From Sphingosinicella sp. (GTDB lineage Bacteria; Pseudomonadota; Alphaproteobacteria; Sphingomonadales; Sphingomonadaceae): a stretch of DNA of 40,679 nucleotides. A program made the translations under genes and the position numbers. The stretch spans positions 1-40,679 of the forward strand of contig JAEULI010000135.1 of assembly GCA_016793845.1 (NCBI GenBank), in the 5' to 3' direction. Each line of letters starts with the position of its first letter. Position 1 is the first letter of the stretch. The notes beneath the pieces are model-generated. The model was not told where the DNA came from, made no database searches, and worked only from the letters and a program-made list of their open reading frames with translations. Below, piece by piece: positions 1 through 8,461 of the stretch.

Positions 1-1542
1 GGCACCTTCCCACGCGCGGCCTTCGGAAATGTCCTCGGCAAAGGCACCGAGACCATCCGCGAAATCGCCGAGCGCGCGCGGCTTCGCCATCAGCGCTTCG
101 AGCGCATCGAGCCGGGGACGAAGCGCCTTCCACCACGCTGCGAGTTGCGTGCGTTCGCTATCGGGAAGCGTGCCCTGCGGCGAGGATTTGACGCGCGCAG
201 CGATGCCTTTGAGCCCTGCGGCGGGCCGCACCCCGCGCAAGGCGAGATCGAGACGGCGTGCCTCATCGAGCCAGTTCAGACGCGCCCTGCCCTCGCCCGG
301 CCCGGCCAGCGGATGCTTCAGAAGCGCGAGCAGCGCGCCTGGCGCGAAACGCTGCGCACCCGCCTCCAGCGCGGCTAGCAACAGCGTGCCCGCAGGCGCG
401 CGCGCGAGCGGTGTGCCCGCCGAATCGTCGACCTCGATCTCCCAGCGCCGAAGCTGCGCGGCGACGCGGCGGGCGAGGCCGCGATCGGGCGTGACGAGCG
501 CGGCGGTGGCCCCCGGCGTATCAAGCTGTTGCCGCATCGCGAGCGCGATGACACCCGCCTCCTCGGCCGGGTTCACCGCCTCTGCAAAGCGGAGTCCGGG
601 GAGCGGGCCTGCGGGCGGCCAGTGCGCCGTGCTGCCCGCGAGCGAGAGCGCCGCGCCGATGGCCTTGGCGCGCGGCTCCGGGCCATCAAGCGCGCTATCC
701 GCATCCCACAGCCGCACCTCTTCTCGCGCGATGCTCATCCGTTCGAGCAGATGCCACAGGCCGCACTGCGGATGCGCCGGGAAGCCCCCGATCTCGCTCC
801 AATCAGCAGTATCGAGATCGAGCCCGGGCAGCACCACCGCCCCCTGCGGCAGGCCCGCGATGACCGCGAGCACGTCCGCAACCGCCGGATCGGCGCTCGC
901 CATGCCCGCCGCCACGATCGGCCGCGCGGGTGGCGCTGCGCGCCAGCGGCGGGCGATGGCGGCGAGCAGCAACTGCCGCCGCGCCACGCGGTCCATGAGG
1001 CCACGCGCCGCAAGCTGCGGCGGCCACGCCTTCACCACGACCTCGACGAACTTCAGCGTCGCCTCCCAATGCGCGCCAAGCTCCGCCATCGTCTCGGGGA
1101 GCCGCGCGGGGTCGATGCCTTCGAGCTGAAGCTGGTCAAGCGTACGTGCGAGCGCGTCCGCAAGGCGCAGCGTCTCGACACTGCTGCGCGCGCGGCCGTT
1201 CAATTGCTGCCAGCGGTGGACGAGCGGCATCAGCAGCATCCGCCGCTCGAACGCCGCGATTGCCGGCTGCACCTCCGCCTCCAGCGCCATCGCCTCGTCG
1301 AAAAGGCCGAGCGCCTCGTTCTCGCCGACGTCGCCGATGGGGAGCATCCGGGGCAGCAGCAGCGCACCGCCCGAAGCGCGCACGAACGCCTCCGTCACGG
1401 CGCGCACGGCACGGCGGTTGGGGAGCAGCAGCAGCGCGCGCGGTAGATCATCCCTGCCGATACGGCCGAGCATCCCTGCCGCGAGCGCATCGGCGAAGGC
1501 GCGGTGCGCCGGGATCGTGAAGACGGCCTTCCGCTCAGCCAT
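1..1542 (-). CDS. addB: AddB-type double-strand break repair nuclease/helicase subunit (partial, N-terminal part)
   Basis: This frame is open from an ATG at 1542 to the window edge, giving 514 codons of the N-terminal part; the rest lies beyond base 1. The start reads MAERKAVFTIPAHRAFADAL, followed by a segment with LLLLPNRRAVRAVTEAF, typical of the inactivated helicase-like N-terminus of alphaproteobacterial AddB. AddB works with AddA to resect double-strand ends for RecA. The C-terminal PD-(D/E)XK nuclease and Fe-S cysteines would lie outside the window. The start overlaps the murU stop by 8 bases (1535-1542), so it is probably translated by coupling at the end of the tsaE-amgK-murU block. 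The family call rests on N-terminal features and gene order. Confidence 0.85.
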   Translation of the reverse strand, partial: MAERKAVFTIPAHRAFADALAAGMLGRIGRDDLPRALLLLPNRRAVRAVTEAFVRASGGALLLPRMLPIGDVGENEALGLFDEAMALEAEVQPAIAAFERRMLLMPLVHRWQQLNGRARSSVETLRLADALARTLDQLQLEGIDPARLPETMAELGAHWEATLKFVEVVVKAWPPQLAARGLMDRVARRQLLLAAIARRWRAAPPARPIVAAGMASADPAVADVLAVIAGLPQGAVVLPGLDLDTADWSEIGGFPAHPQCGLWHLLERMSIAREEVRLWDADSALDGPEPRAKAIGAALSLAGSTAHWPPAGPLPGLRFAEAVNPAEEAGVIALAMRQQLDTPGATAALVTPDRGLARRVAAQLRRWEIEVDDSAGTPLARAPAGTLLLAALEAGAQRFAPGALLALLKHPLAGPGEGRARLNWLDEARRLDLALRGVRPAAGLKGIAARVKSSPQGTLPDSERTQLAAWWKALRPRLDALEALMAKPRALGDFADGLGAFAEDISEGRAWEGA

Positions 1543-2296
1543 TGCCGAGCAGCGCCTCCGTCTCCTTCACGGCTTCGGGCGTGCCGACGTGGAACCATTG
1601 GCCCGTGTGCGCGATGCCATACAGGCGCCCGCTATCGATCAGCCGGTCGTAAATGAGATTGAGCGAGAAGGCGCCGTCCGGCACGTCGTCGAACAGCGAG
1701 GCTTTCAGAAGCTGCACGCCCGAGAACACGAACGGCGCCACACGCGCACCGCGTCTGCGTGCGAGCAGGCCTTCAGGCGTCATGTGAAAATCGCCGCGCC
1801 CTTCATAACCGTGCGCGCGGGCGAGCGGCACGACGAGCAGCAGCGCGTCCATCATCGCGGGATCCCAGCGCCGCGCCATCTGCCGCAGCGTATCGATCGG
1901 GCCATCCACCCACATGTTGTCACTGTTCACGACGAAGAACGGGTCGGCGCCGATCAGCGGTAAGGCCTTCGCGACACCGCCGCCGGTTTCCAGCAGCGCC
2001 TCGCGTTCGTCGGAAACCGTGATGTCGAGATCGGCGGCATTGCGCGCGAGGTGCGCCTCCACCTGCCCGGCGAGATAGTGGACGTTGACGACGACCCGCC
2101 GCACATCCGAACCGCGCAGGTTATCGAGCGCGTGATCAAGCAGCGTCTTGCCATGCACGCGCACGAGCGGCTTCGGCCGTGTCGCAGTGAGCGGCCGCAT
2201 CCGCTTGCCGAGCCCCGCGGCGAGCACCATCGCTGCGGCGGGGAGCGGGCCTTCGGGATTGGGACGGAGCGACAGCGGCGCGCGGTGCTTCTTCAT
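1535..2296 (-). CDS. murU: N-acetylmuramate alpha-1-phosphate uridylyltransferase-like nucleotidyltransferase (MurU)
   Basis: The product is 253 aa with the start at ATG 2296, which overlaps the amgK stop as ATGA. A sugar-nucleotide pyrophosphorylase signature, VLAAGLGKRMRPLTATRPKP, lies near residues 23-42, followed by the GGG and NSDN motifs expected for a Rossmann-like NTP transferase. MurU converts MurNAc-1-phosphate made by AmgK into UDP-MurNAc in the cytoplasm. This recycling route bypasses MurA and is known to give intrinsic fosfomycin tolerance in pseudomonads. The adjacency to amgK is the strongest argument for MurU rather than a generic glucose-1-phosphate transferase. An in-frame upstream extension to 2452 would lie wholly inside amgK and is rejected. 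Confidence 0.85.
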   Translation of the reverse strand: MKKHRAPLSLRPNPEGPLPAAAMVLAAGLGKRMRPLTATRPKPLVRVHGKTLLDHALDNLRGSDVRRVVVNVHYLAGQVEAHLARNAADLDITVSDEREALLETGGGVAKALPLIGADPFFVVNSDNMWVDGPIDTLRQMARRWDPAMMDALLLVVPLARAHGYEGRGDFHMTPEGLLARRRGARVAPFVFSGVQLLKASLFDDVPDGAFSLNLIYDRLIDSGRLYGIAHTGQWFHVGTPEAVKETEALLGNG

Positions 2297-3309
2297 GCCG
2301 CCCCCGTGAAATCGCGCCGCGCCGAGCGCGGCAGGTTCGCCTCGAACCACTGCGCGACGGGCGAAAGTGCCGGGTGCGCGAGGTTCCGGTCGAGCAGCGA
2401 CCAGACGCGCGGGACGTGCTTCAGATAGCCGGGCTTGCCGTCGCGCCGCCACAGGCGGACGAACACGCCGAGAATACGCGCGGCGCGCTGCGCGCCGAGC
2501 ACGGCGTAGCTCGCAGCGAACGCCTCGCGGTCGAATTCCGGCCGCGCGGCGAGATAGCGCGCGACGAGTTCCGGTTCCAGCGTGGGCGGCACATCGCGGC
2601 GCGGGTCCTGGATCAGTGAGACGAGATCGTAGGCGGCGGGGCCCCGCATCGCGTCCTGAAAATCGAGCACGCCGACGCGGGCGAGGCCTTCACGCTCCGG
2701 CAGCCACATCAGGTTCGGCGAGTGGTAGTCGAGTTGGACGAGCCGGTCGTCGTGCGCGCGGGCGAGCGGCCAAACCTCTGCCCATGCGGCCGCATAGGCG
2801 GCACGCAGATCATCATCCGCCGCACCCCCCATCAGTTCCGGCCAGTGCCAATCCAGCACTAGCGCGACCTCACGCGCCATGCGCTCCTCAGCATACGGAC
2901 CGACCGCATGGCCGCCGACCGCGTCAGCCATCGGCTCGGCATGGAGATGCGCGAGCACATCCGTCGCCGCGCGGTACAATTCCGCCTCGTCAGCACCGCC
3001 TTCGATGGCGCGCACGAACATCGAATCCCCGAGGTCTTCGAGCAGCGCGAAGCCCTCTTCCGACGCAGAAGCGAACACGCGTGGCACGCTGATGCCCCGC
3101 GCCGCGAGATACATATCGATCGCGACGAACGCCGCGCAATTCTCATTAGGCGCCGGCGCGTCCATCAGCACCGCGCGGCGGGCGTCCTCGCGTACACGGA
3201 AGTAGCGGCGGAAGGAGGCATCTCCGGCGAGCGGCGCGATTTCCGCACCGCCCCATCCGTTCGCCTTCAGGAAAGCGCGTGCCCCTTCGGGCAGGTTCAG
3301 ATCGGCCAT
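2293..3309 (-). CDS. amgK: Cell-wall amino sugar kinase AmgK (aminoglycoside phosphotransferase fold)
   Basis: The product is 338 aa. The ATG at 3309 is preferred over an in-frame TTG at 3321 because a GGGAAG ribosome-binding site lies just upstream of the ATG. The protein has the APH/choline-kinase fold: an N-lobe with FRRYFRV near residues 35-41, a Brenner-like LDYHSPNLMW catalytic loop and a following VLDFQD metal-binding motif. AmgK phosphorylates MurNAc (and GlcNAc) at the anomeric position, supplying MurU. The start overlaps the tsaE stop by 13 bases and the stop overlaps murU by 4, so the three genes are very probably co-translated. No MurNAc-6-phosphate phosphatase (MupP) is visible here. 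Confidence 0.85.
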   Translation of the reverse strand: MADLNLPEGARAFLKANGWGGAEIAPLAGDASFRRYFRVREDARRAVLMDAPAPNENCAAFVAIDMYLAARGISVPRVFASASEEGFALLEDLGDSMFVRAIEGGADEAELYRAATDVLAHLHAEPMADAVGGHAVGPYAEERMAREVALVLDWHWPELMGGAADDDLRAAYAAAWAEVWPLARAHDDRLVQLDYHSPNLMWLPEREGLARVGVLDFQDAMRGPAAYDLVSLIQDPRRDVPPTLEPELVARYLAARPEFDREAFAASYAVLGAQRAARILGVFVRLWRRDGKPGYLKHVPRVWSLLDRNLAHPALSPVAQWFEANLPRSARRDFTGAA

Positions 3310-3737
3310 CGCGCTTCCCAAGCGGGCGGCACGCGCGCTGTCAAGCGGCGGCTGCCTTCACCGCTATCGATGAGTGTCAGATGCAGAGCCTCCGGCCAGC
3401 GTCCGCCCGCGCGTTCGGGCCATTCGATGACGAGCGCGCCGTCCGCCAGAATTTCATCGAGCCCGAGTTCTTCCACCTCGTCCGGATCTTCGAGCCGATA
3501 GAGATCGACATGCCACACGGGGAGGCGCACACCCGGCACCTCGTAGCTCTGCACCAGCGTGAAGGTCGGGCTCGGCACCTCGCCCGCGTGCCCCAACCCG
3601 GCGAGAATCCCACGCGCGAGCGCCGTTTTCCCCGCGCCGAGATCGCCCGACAGCAGCACGACATCACCCGGTGCAAGGCGCGCCGCAAGGCGGCGTCCGA
3701 ACATGTCCGTCGCCGCTTCGTCGGCAAACACCGTCAC
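3297..3737 (-). CDS. tsaE: tRNA threonylcarbamoyladenosine biosynthesis ATPase TsaE
   Basis: The product is 146 aa from a GTG start at 3737, where the GTGA overlaps the stop of the upstream kinase gene. A P-loop, GDLGAGKT, sits at residues 31-38, and the conserved SPTFTLVQSY and HVDLYRL motifs follow, all diagnostic of TsaE (YjeE). TsaE is the ATPase that drives turnover of the TsaB-TsaD complex in making t6A at position 37 of ANN-decoding tRNAs. The downstream product mtaB (30532-31776 in this window) further modifies t6A by methylthiolation. Length matches the family. Confidence 0.95.
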   Translation of the reverse strand: MTVFADEAATDMFGRRLAARLAPGDVVLLSGDLGAGKTALARGILAGLGHAGEVPSPTFTLVQSYEVPGVRLPVWHVDLYRLEDPDEVEELGLDEILADGALVIEWPERAGGRWPEALHLTLIDSGEGSRRLTARVPPAWEARWPI

Positions 3738-6169
3738 GCCTTGTCCCCATGGCGGCGCGGAATGTGGAGGCTGACCGTCGTGCCCTCGCCGAGCCGCGAG
3801 TCGAGCACCACCCGGCCGCCGTGCAGGTCGATGACATCGCGCACCAGCGACAGGCCGAGCCCGACGCCCTGGCTCGCCGTGGCGTTGGAGCCCTTGCGGA
3901 AGCGATCGAACACCAGCTCCTGCTCGTCATCCGGAATCCCGATGCCATTGTCGCTGACACGGATCACGACGCTGTCGGAGAGGCTTTCGACATAGATGAC
4001 GACGCGGCCTCCGGAGGGCGTGAAGCGGATCGCATTGTTGACGAGGTTGAACAGCGCCTGTTTCAGACGCACCGGATCGCCGTCGATAGCACCGATATCG
4101 GCCGGAACGTTCGTCTCGAACGCAAGGCCGCGATCCTCGGCGAACCCGCGCGTCATCGTCGCCACGCTTTCAACGAGTTCACCCACCGCCACCGCGCGGA
4201 TATCGAGCGCGAGCGCGCCCGCTTCGGTGACGGCGAGGTCGAGGATGTCGTTGATGAGAAGCTGCAGCCGGTCCGACGAGATCAGGATCGAACGGATATA
4301 GTCTTCCTGCTTCGGCGAGAGCCCACCGACATAGCCCTGCGCCAGCATCTCGGCGAAGCCGCTGATCGCGGTGAGCGGCGTGCGCAGTTCATAGGACATG
4401 TTCTCGACGAACGCCGATTTCTGCCGGTCCGCCGCCTCCAGCGCCTCATTGCGTTCGCGCAGCGCATTCTCGATGCGCGTCGAATCGGTGATGTCGAGGA
4501 AGGTGATGAGCGCGTTGCCGTCCGGCAGCGGCACCGCCGAATACTGGAGCACGCGCGCACCTGTGAAGTCCACGCGGCCCGCCTTCGCCTGCCGCCCTAC
4601 GGTGGAGGCCTGGATGAGATCGCGCAGCAGGCCGAGATAGGCGTGCTCCTCGCGCGGCGGCGCGGCGGGGTCGGCGAGTTCGTCGACGTGCGGCTTCATC
4701 GCGAGGTGCGCCTCGTCGATGTTCCAGAGATCGGCGAACACGCTGTTGTAGAGCTGCACGCGCCCGTCGGCGGCGAACACGGCAACGGCTTCGTGGAGGT
4801 TGTTGAGCGTCGCTTCCTGCACGCGCAGCAGCGTGTCCCGCGAACTCGCGAGGCGAAGCTGTTCGGAACGATCCTCGAAGATCAGCAGCAGACCGCCGTC
4901 GGGGCTCGGCTGCGCGATGACGCGGAGCACGGTCGTGTCGGGGAGAACCCATGTCTCCTCGGCATTGTCCATCTGGCTGGTGAACCAGGCGCGGCGGGCG
5001 CGCCGCCAGCTCGGGAAATCACGCTGCTCGGGCAGACGATGCTGTTCCTGCATCCGCTCGAACAGCCGGTCAAATTCGGGGCCTTCGTCGAGGAATGACG
5101 CGTCGAGGCGGAACAGCGCCGCGAACGCCGTGTTCCAGAACACGAGCGCCCGGTCCGCGCCAAAGCGGGCGACCCCGGCGGAGAGGCGGTCGAATGTCGC
5201 GGTCTGCGCGGCGACGAAGCGTTCCAGCCCCCCAACAGCCTCGTCGCGCTCGCTGATGTCGATCGCGTAGCCTGCGACCTCGCCGTTTTCGAGCGACTTG
5301 TCGATGATCCGCATCATGCGGCGCTCGCCGCCGACGATCGCCGGCTCCTCGCGCACCTGCGGCACGCCGGTCGCAAGCGCCATGCGCGCAGCCGATTGCG
5401 GCGTCGCCGACAGCGGATTGGAGACGAGCTCGATGCCGAGGCGGACGGCGGCGGCGGGGCTTTCCGCCTCCACCGCGTCGGCATAGGCGCGGTTCACCTG
5501 AACGAGGCGCTGATCGGCACCGCGCCGCCAGATCGGGATCGGCGCGGCATCGATCACCGCCGTCGATGCGCCGAGCGTGGCGCGAAGACCGTCGCGGTCC
5601 GCTTCCAGCGCCTCCGTCCTGCGGTGTGCGCCGCTCGAATCCGAGAACCACACGACAGTGCCGCGATCGCCCGCAAGCTGCGGCGGAGCGGTCTTGCCCT
5701 CCGCTGTCAGCACGCGATCTCCGGCCGCGGAAACGGAAATGCGGAACGGCGCGCCTGAAATGGCGAGCGCCTGGATCGCCGCGCCGAGCGCCGAATAGTC
5801 ATCCGGGGAAAGGCCGCTTTCGCCGCTGCCGAGCAGGTCGTCGAGCCGCGCCACCTTGCGGTCGAGCCCCAGCCACGAGCGAAGCGTATCCGAACACGAG
5901 GCCGCGCCGTCTTCGCCGACGACGAGATAGGCGCCGGGCGTGGTGGTCAGGAGTCCGCGCAGCCGGAGGCCCCATTCCTTCGCCGTTTCCGCCTGCACGC
6001 GCGCGCGCGCGGAGCGGATCACCGCCCACACGGCGAACGCCAGCCACGCCGCGCCGATGATCGCGGTCGCCGTCACCGGCCAGCCGCGCTGCATCAGCGA
6101 CACGGCAGCCGATGCCGGCGCCGCGGGCAGCATCAGAAGCGCAGCAAGAGGAGCGAGACGAAGGATCAC
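3734..6169 (-). CDS. divL: DivL-like multi-PAS histidine-kinase homologue with Tyr in place of the phospho-acceptor His
   Basis: The product is 811 aa from a GTG start at 6169, giving a hydrophobic N-terminus and a membrane segment at about residues 31-52; an ATG at 6133 (residue 13) is the alternative. PAS-like regions lie near 65-165, 200-305, 320-430 and 445-565. A HisKA-like helix follows, and then an intact HATPase domain with N-box NLVNNAIRF, G1 DNGIGI and G2 GVGLGLSLV. The H-box reads NMSYELRTPL: the residue that should be His is Tyr593 (TAT at 4391-4393). Caulobacter DivL also carries Tyr there and acts as a non-canonical partner in CckA-DivK cell-cycle signalling. Orthology to DivL is inferred from this residue, the domain order and the location between ahcY and tsaE. 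Confidence 0.8.
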   Translation of the reverse strand: MILRLAPLAALLMLPAAPASAAVSLMQRGWPVTATAIIGAAWLAFAVWAVIRSARARVQAETAKEWGLRLRGLLTTTPGAYLVVGEDGAASCSDTLRSWLGLDRKVARLDDLLGSGESGLSPDDYSALGAAIQALAISGAPFRISVSAAGDRVLTAEGKTAPPQLAGDRGTVVWFSDSSGAHRRTEALEADRDGLRATLGASTAVIDAAPIPIWRRGADQRLVQVNRAYADAVEAESPAAAVRLGIELVSNPLSATPQSAARMALATGVPQVREEPAIVGGERRMMRIIDKSLENGEVAGYAIDISERDEAVGGLERFVAAQTATFDRLSAGVARFGADRALVFWNTAFAALFRLDASFLDEGPEFDRLFERMQEQHRLPEQRDFPSWRRARRAWFTSQMDNAEETWVLPDTTVLRVIAQPSPDGGLLLIFEDRSEQLRLASSRDTLLRVQEATLNNLHEAVAVFAADGRVQLYNSVFADLWNIDEAHLAMKPHVDELADPAAPPREEHAYLGLLRDLIQASTVGRQAKAGRVDFTGARVLQYSAVPLPDGNALITFLDITDSTRIENALRERNEALEAADRQKSAFVENMSYELRTPLTAISGFAEMLAQGYVGGLSPKQEDYIRSILISSDRLQLLINDILDLAVTEAGALALDIRAVAVGELVESVATMTRGFAEDRGLAFETNVPADIGAIDGDPVRLKQALFNLVNNAIRFTPSGGRVVIYVESLSDSVVIRVSDNGIGIPDDEQELVFDRFRKGSNATASQGVGLGLSLVRDVIDLHGGRVVLDSRLGEGTTVSLHIPRRHGDKA

Positions 6170-6170
6170 G

Positions 6171-6196
6171 GCGGCGACCTTAGACGCAGTCGCCGC
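6171..6196. repeat. Inverted repeat between ahcY and divL
   Basis: GCGGCGAC (6171-6178) and GTCGCCGC (6189-6196) are perfect 8-bp arms around a 10-base loop, in the 51-base gap between the ahcY stop and the divL start. No T-tract follows on the minus strand, so it is a weak terminator candidate. It could instead be an mRNA stability or attenuation hairpin that lowers divL expression relative to ahcY, or sequester the divL GTG region. Confidence 0.35.
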
Positions 6197-6220
6197 AGGT
6201 TTGAATCCCTGTTGAACGCG

Positions 6221-7609
6221 TCAGTAGCGGTATTGGTCGGTCTTGAAGGGACCGGCGGCATCGATGCCGAGGTAAGCGGACTGCTCGCCAGAAAGCTTCG
6301 TAAGTTCCACGCCGAGCTTTTCGAGGTGCAGCGCCGCGACCTTCTCGTCGAGGTGCTTCGGCAGCACATAGACCTCGTTCTTGTAGTCGCCGCCACGCGT
6401 GAACAGTTCGATCTGCGCGAGCACCTGGTTGGAGAAGCTCGCCGACATCACGAAGCTCGGATGACCGGTGGCGTTGCCGAGGTTGAGCAGACGGCCCTGC
6501 GAGAGCAGCAGGATGCGCTTGCCGTCCGCGAATTCGATCATGTCGACCTGCGGCTTCACCTCGGTCCACTTGTAGTTCTTGAGCGCGCCGACCTGAATCT
6601 CGTTGTCGAAGTGGCCGATGTTGCCGACGATCGCCATGTCCTTCATCGCCCGCATGTGATCGAGCGTGATAACGTCCTTATTGCCGGTCGCGGTCACGAA
6701 GATGTCGGCGAGCGGCGCCGCCGTCTCCATGGTGACAACCTGGAAGCCGTCCATCGCCGCCTGCAATGCGCAGATCGGGTCGATCTCGGTGACCATGACG
6801 CGGGCGCCCGCGCCCCGCAGCGAGGCGGCCGAGCCCTTGCCGACATCGCCGTAACCCGCGACGACGGCGACCTTGCCCGCCATCATCACGTCGGTGCCGC
6901 GGCGGATGCCGTCGACGAGGCTTTCCTTGCAGCCGTACTTGTTGTCGAACTTCGACTTGGTGACGCTGTCGTTCACATTGATCGCCGGGAACGGCAGCTT
7001 GCCTGCCTTCGCCAGCTCGTAGAGGCGGTGGACGCCGGTGGTCGTCTCCTCGGAGACGCCGCGAATGCTGTTCAGCGTCTTCGTGAAGAAGCCCGGCGAG
7101 GCGGCCGCGCGCGCCTTCACGACGCGCTGGAATTCCTCTTCCTCCTCGTTGGTCGGCGCGGGGAAGCTCTCCCCCGCCTCAAGACGCGCGCCCCAGAGGA
7201 TGAACATCGTGGCGTCACCGCCGTCGTCGAGGATCATGTTGGCGGGCTCACCCGGCCACTGGAAGGTGAGGTCGATGTAGTCCCAGTATTCGGCGAGCGT
7301 TTCGCCCTTCACGGCGAACACGGGGATGCCCTGCGCGGCGATGGCAGCGGCGGCATGGTCCTGCGTCGAATAGATGTTGCACGAGGCCCAACGCACCTCG
7401 GCGCCGAGCGCGGTCAGCGTCTCGATCAGCGCCGCGGTCTGAATCGTCATGTGCAGCGAGCCGGTGATGCGCGCGCCTTTCAGGGGCTTCGACGCACCAT
7501 ATTCGGCGCGGAGCGACATCAGGCCCGGCATTTCGGTTTCCGCAATGGCAAGTTCCTTGCGGCCCCAATCGGCGAGCGTGATGTCCCGGACGATATAATC
7601 CTGCGCCAT
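6221..7609 (-). CDS. ahcY: Adenosylhomocysteinase
   Basis: The product is 462 aa and matches SAH hydrolase from end to end: the start [20 protein letters not shown], the substrate region [17 protein letters not shown], the [11 protein letters not shown] motif, the NAD-binding [15 protein letters not shown], and the family C-terminus FKTDQYRY. It reversibly cleaves S-adenosylhomocysteine to adenosine and homocysteine in the cytoplasm, relieving product inhibition of methyltransferases and feeding methionine regeneration. A perfect palindrome about 90 bases upstream (7700-7715) suggests repression tied to the methyl cycle. ahcY heads a same-strand block running down to addB. Confidence 0.98.
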   Translation of the reverse strand: MAQDYIVRDITLADWGRKELAIAETEMPGLMSLRAEYGASKPLKGARITGSLHMTIQTAALIETLTALGAEVRWASCNIYSTQDHAAAAIAAQGIPVFAVKGETLAEYWDYIDLTFQWPGEPANMILDDGGDATMFILWGARLEAGESFPAPTNEEEEEFQRVVKARAAASPGFFTKTLNSIRGVSEETTTGVHRLYELAKAGKLPFPAINVNDSVTKSKFDNKYGCKESLVDGIRRGTDVMMAGKVAVVAGYGDVGKGSAASLRGAGARVMVTEIDPICALQAAMDGFQVVTMETAAPLADIFVTATGNKDVITLDHMRAMKDMAIVGNIGHFDNEIQVGALKNYKWTEVKPQVDMIEFADGKRILLLSQGRLLNLGNATGHPSFVMSASFSNQVLAQIELFTRGGDYKNEVYVLPKHLDEKVAALHLEKLGVELTKLSGEQSAYLGIDAAGPFKTDQYRY

Positions 7610-7699
7610 GATCTTTTTTCCTGTCTCTGTGCGCGCGGGCGGCCGCGCGGATATCAGAGGCGGGATTACGAGAGGGCTCGGCTCAAGGCAAGAGAGAAT

Positions 7700-7715
7700 A
7701 TAAAGAACTCTTTAT
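7700..7715. promoter_or_regulatory. Candidate operator upstream of ahcY (SahR/ArsR-type methyl-cycle regulator)
   Basis: The sequence ATAAAGAACTCTTTAT is a perfect inverted repeat with 7-bp arms and a 2-base centre, AT-rich in a GC-rich neighbourhood, centred about 98 bases upstream of the ahcY ATG. Proteobacterial ahcY and methionine genes are known to be controlled by ArsR-family repressors that respond to SAH or SAM (SahR group), which bind short AT-rich palindromes of this kind. The palindrome is seen directly; assignment to SahR is from memory of that regulon and is not verified. No arsR-like gene is in the window. Confidence 0.55.
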
Positions 7716-7874
7716 GTCCACAAAGAAAGGCGGCCGCGCGAGCATGAACCCGCGCAGCCGCAAGAAACCGCCCGCCACCGCCGCAAAAGGGGAGGAAAAA
7801 CAGCGGCGACGGGTCAGGGGGACTGGGAAAACGGTAAGCGACGCGACGAGACTGAAACGCTTGCAGCGCCCGGC

Positions 7875-8339
7875 TCAGGAGCAGGTGCGGCCGACACCCT
7901 TGGGCGAAACGAACATCCGGTCGGCAATCGCCTCGACCTCGGTGCGGCCGAGTCCGGCGACCTGTTCGGCGAGCGCGGCGGTTTCCCTGCAGAATTCCGG
8001 ATTGGCGGCGCCAGCCGAATGGCCGTTTGCCATCGCGGTGGTGAAGCGGTCGTAATCGCGCGCTTTGCCGGCGCGGACGAAGTGCGTTTTCAGCACGTCG
8101 TTGTGCGCGGAAATCGTCGTACGGTGCGCCTTCACGAAGCGATTGTAATGGCCGAGCACATCGTACTGCGTGGAACGGCATTGCAGCGCGCCGACCATCA
8201 GCAGCGTCTGCAGGTCGCGCACCTTGGCGGCCTTCACCGCTGCGCCGTTCCAGCAGTTCTGCGCGGCCGCCGGCGTGGCAAGCGACAGGGACAGCAGCGC
8301 GGTGGCACTGCTGACCAGCATTTTCGAAACTCTTTTCAT
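7875..8339 (-). CDS. Small exported protein of unknown function, four cysteines
   Basis: The product is 154 aa from ATG 8339, preceded by a GGGGG-type ribosome-binding site; a longer in-frame extension to 8360 has no such site. A clear signal peptide, KRVSKML followed by a hydrophobic run and ATPAAAQ, predicts cleavage near residue 27. The mature part is charged and mostly helical, with cysteines at residue 29 (NCW), 54 (LQCRS), in EFCRE and in the C-terminal RTCS, which could make two disulfides in the periplasm. No catalytic motif is recognised. It lies between ahcY and yqgE on the same strand but is far enough from both to have its own promoter. I do not assign a function. Confidence 0.75.
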   Translation of the reverse strand: MKRVSKMLVSSATALLSLSLATPAAAQNCWNGAAVKAAKVRDLQTLLMVGALQCRSTQYDVLGHYNRFVKAHRTTISAHNDVLKTHFVRAGKARDYDRFTTAMANGHSAGAANPEFCRETAALAEQVAGLGRTEVEAIADRMFVSPKGVGRTCS

Positions 8340-8461
8340 GACGTGACCCCCAGCTGACACGCTGGGAGGGACCCTCTTCTCCCGGCGGCAGGCGAAGAGT
8401 GCGACTCGGGTGTAAATCAGGCCTTAAATGGAACGGTTGCCGAACAATTAAGCGCGAATGC

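Noticed and set aside
29-1446. Long plus-strand open frames across the left edge (for example 366 and 305 codons).
   Set aside because: They are antisense to addB. Their translations are Arg/Ala/Ser-rich with no domain, as expected for shadow frames in GC-rich DNA, while the minus frame reads as AddB.
3671-5098. 475-codon plus-strand open frame.
   Set aside because: Antisense to the DivL-like kinase gene. The His/Arg/Glu-rich translation is the complement of kinase codons and resembles no family.
6212-7747. 511-codon plus-strand open frame opposite ahcY.
   Set aside because: It mirrors ahcY completely. Arg/His/Val/Leu-rich shadow composition without domains.
7714-8055. 113-codon plus-strand frame with an ATG beside the ahcY operator and a Lys/Arg-rich N-terminus.
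   Set aside because: More than half overlaps the exported protein gene in antisense, no ribosome-binding site precedes it, and the C-terminal half looks like a shadow translation.
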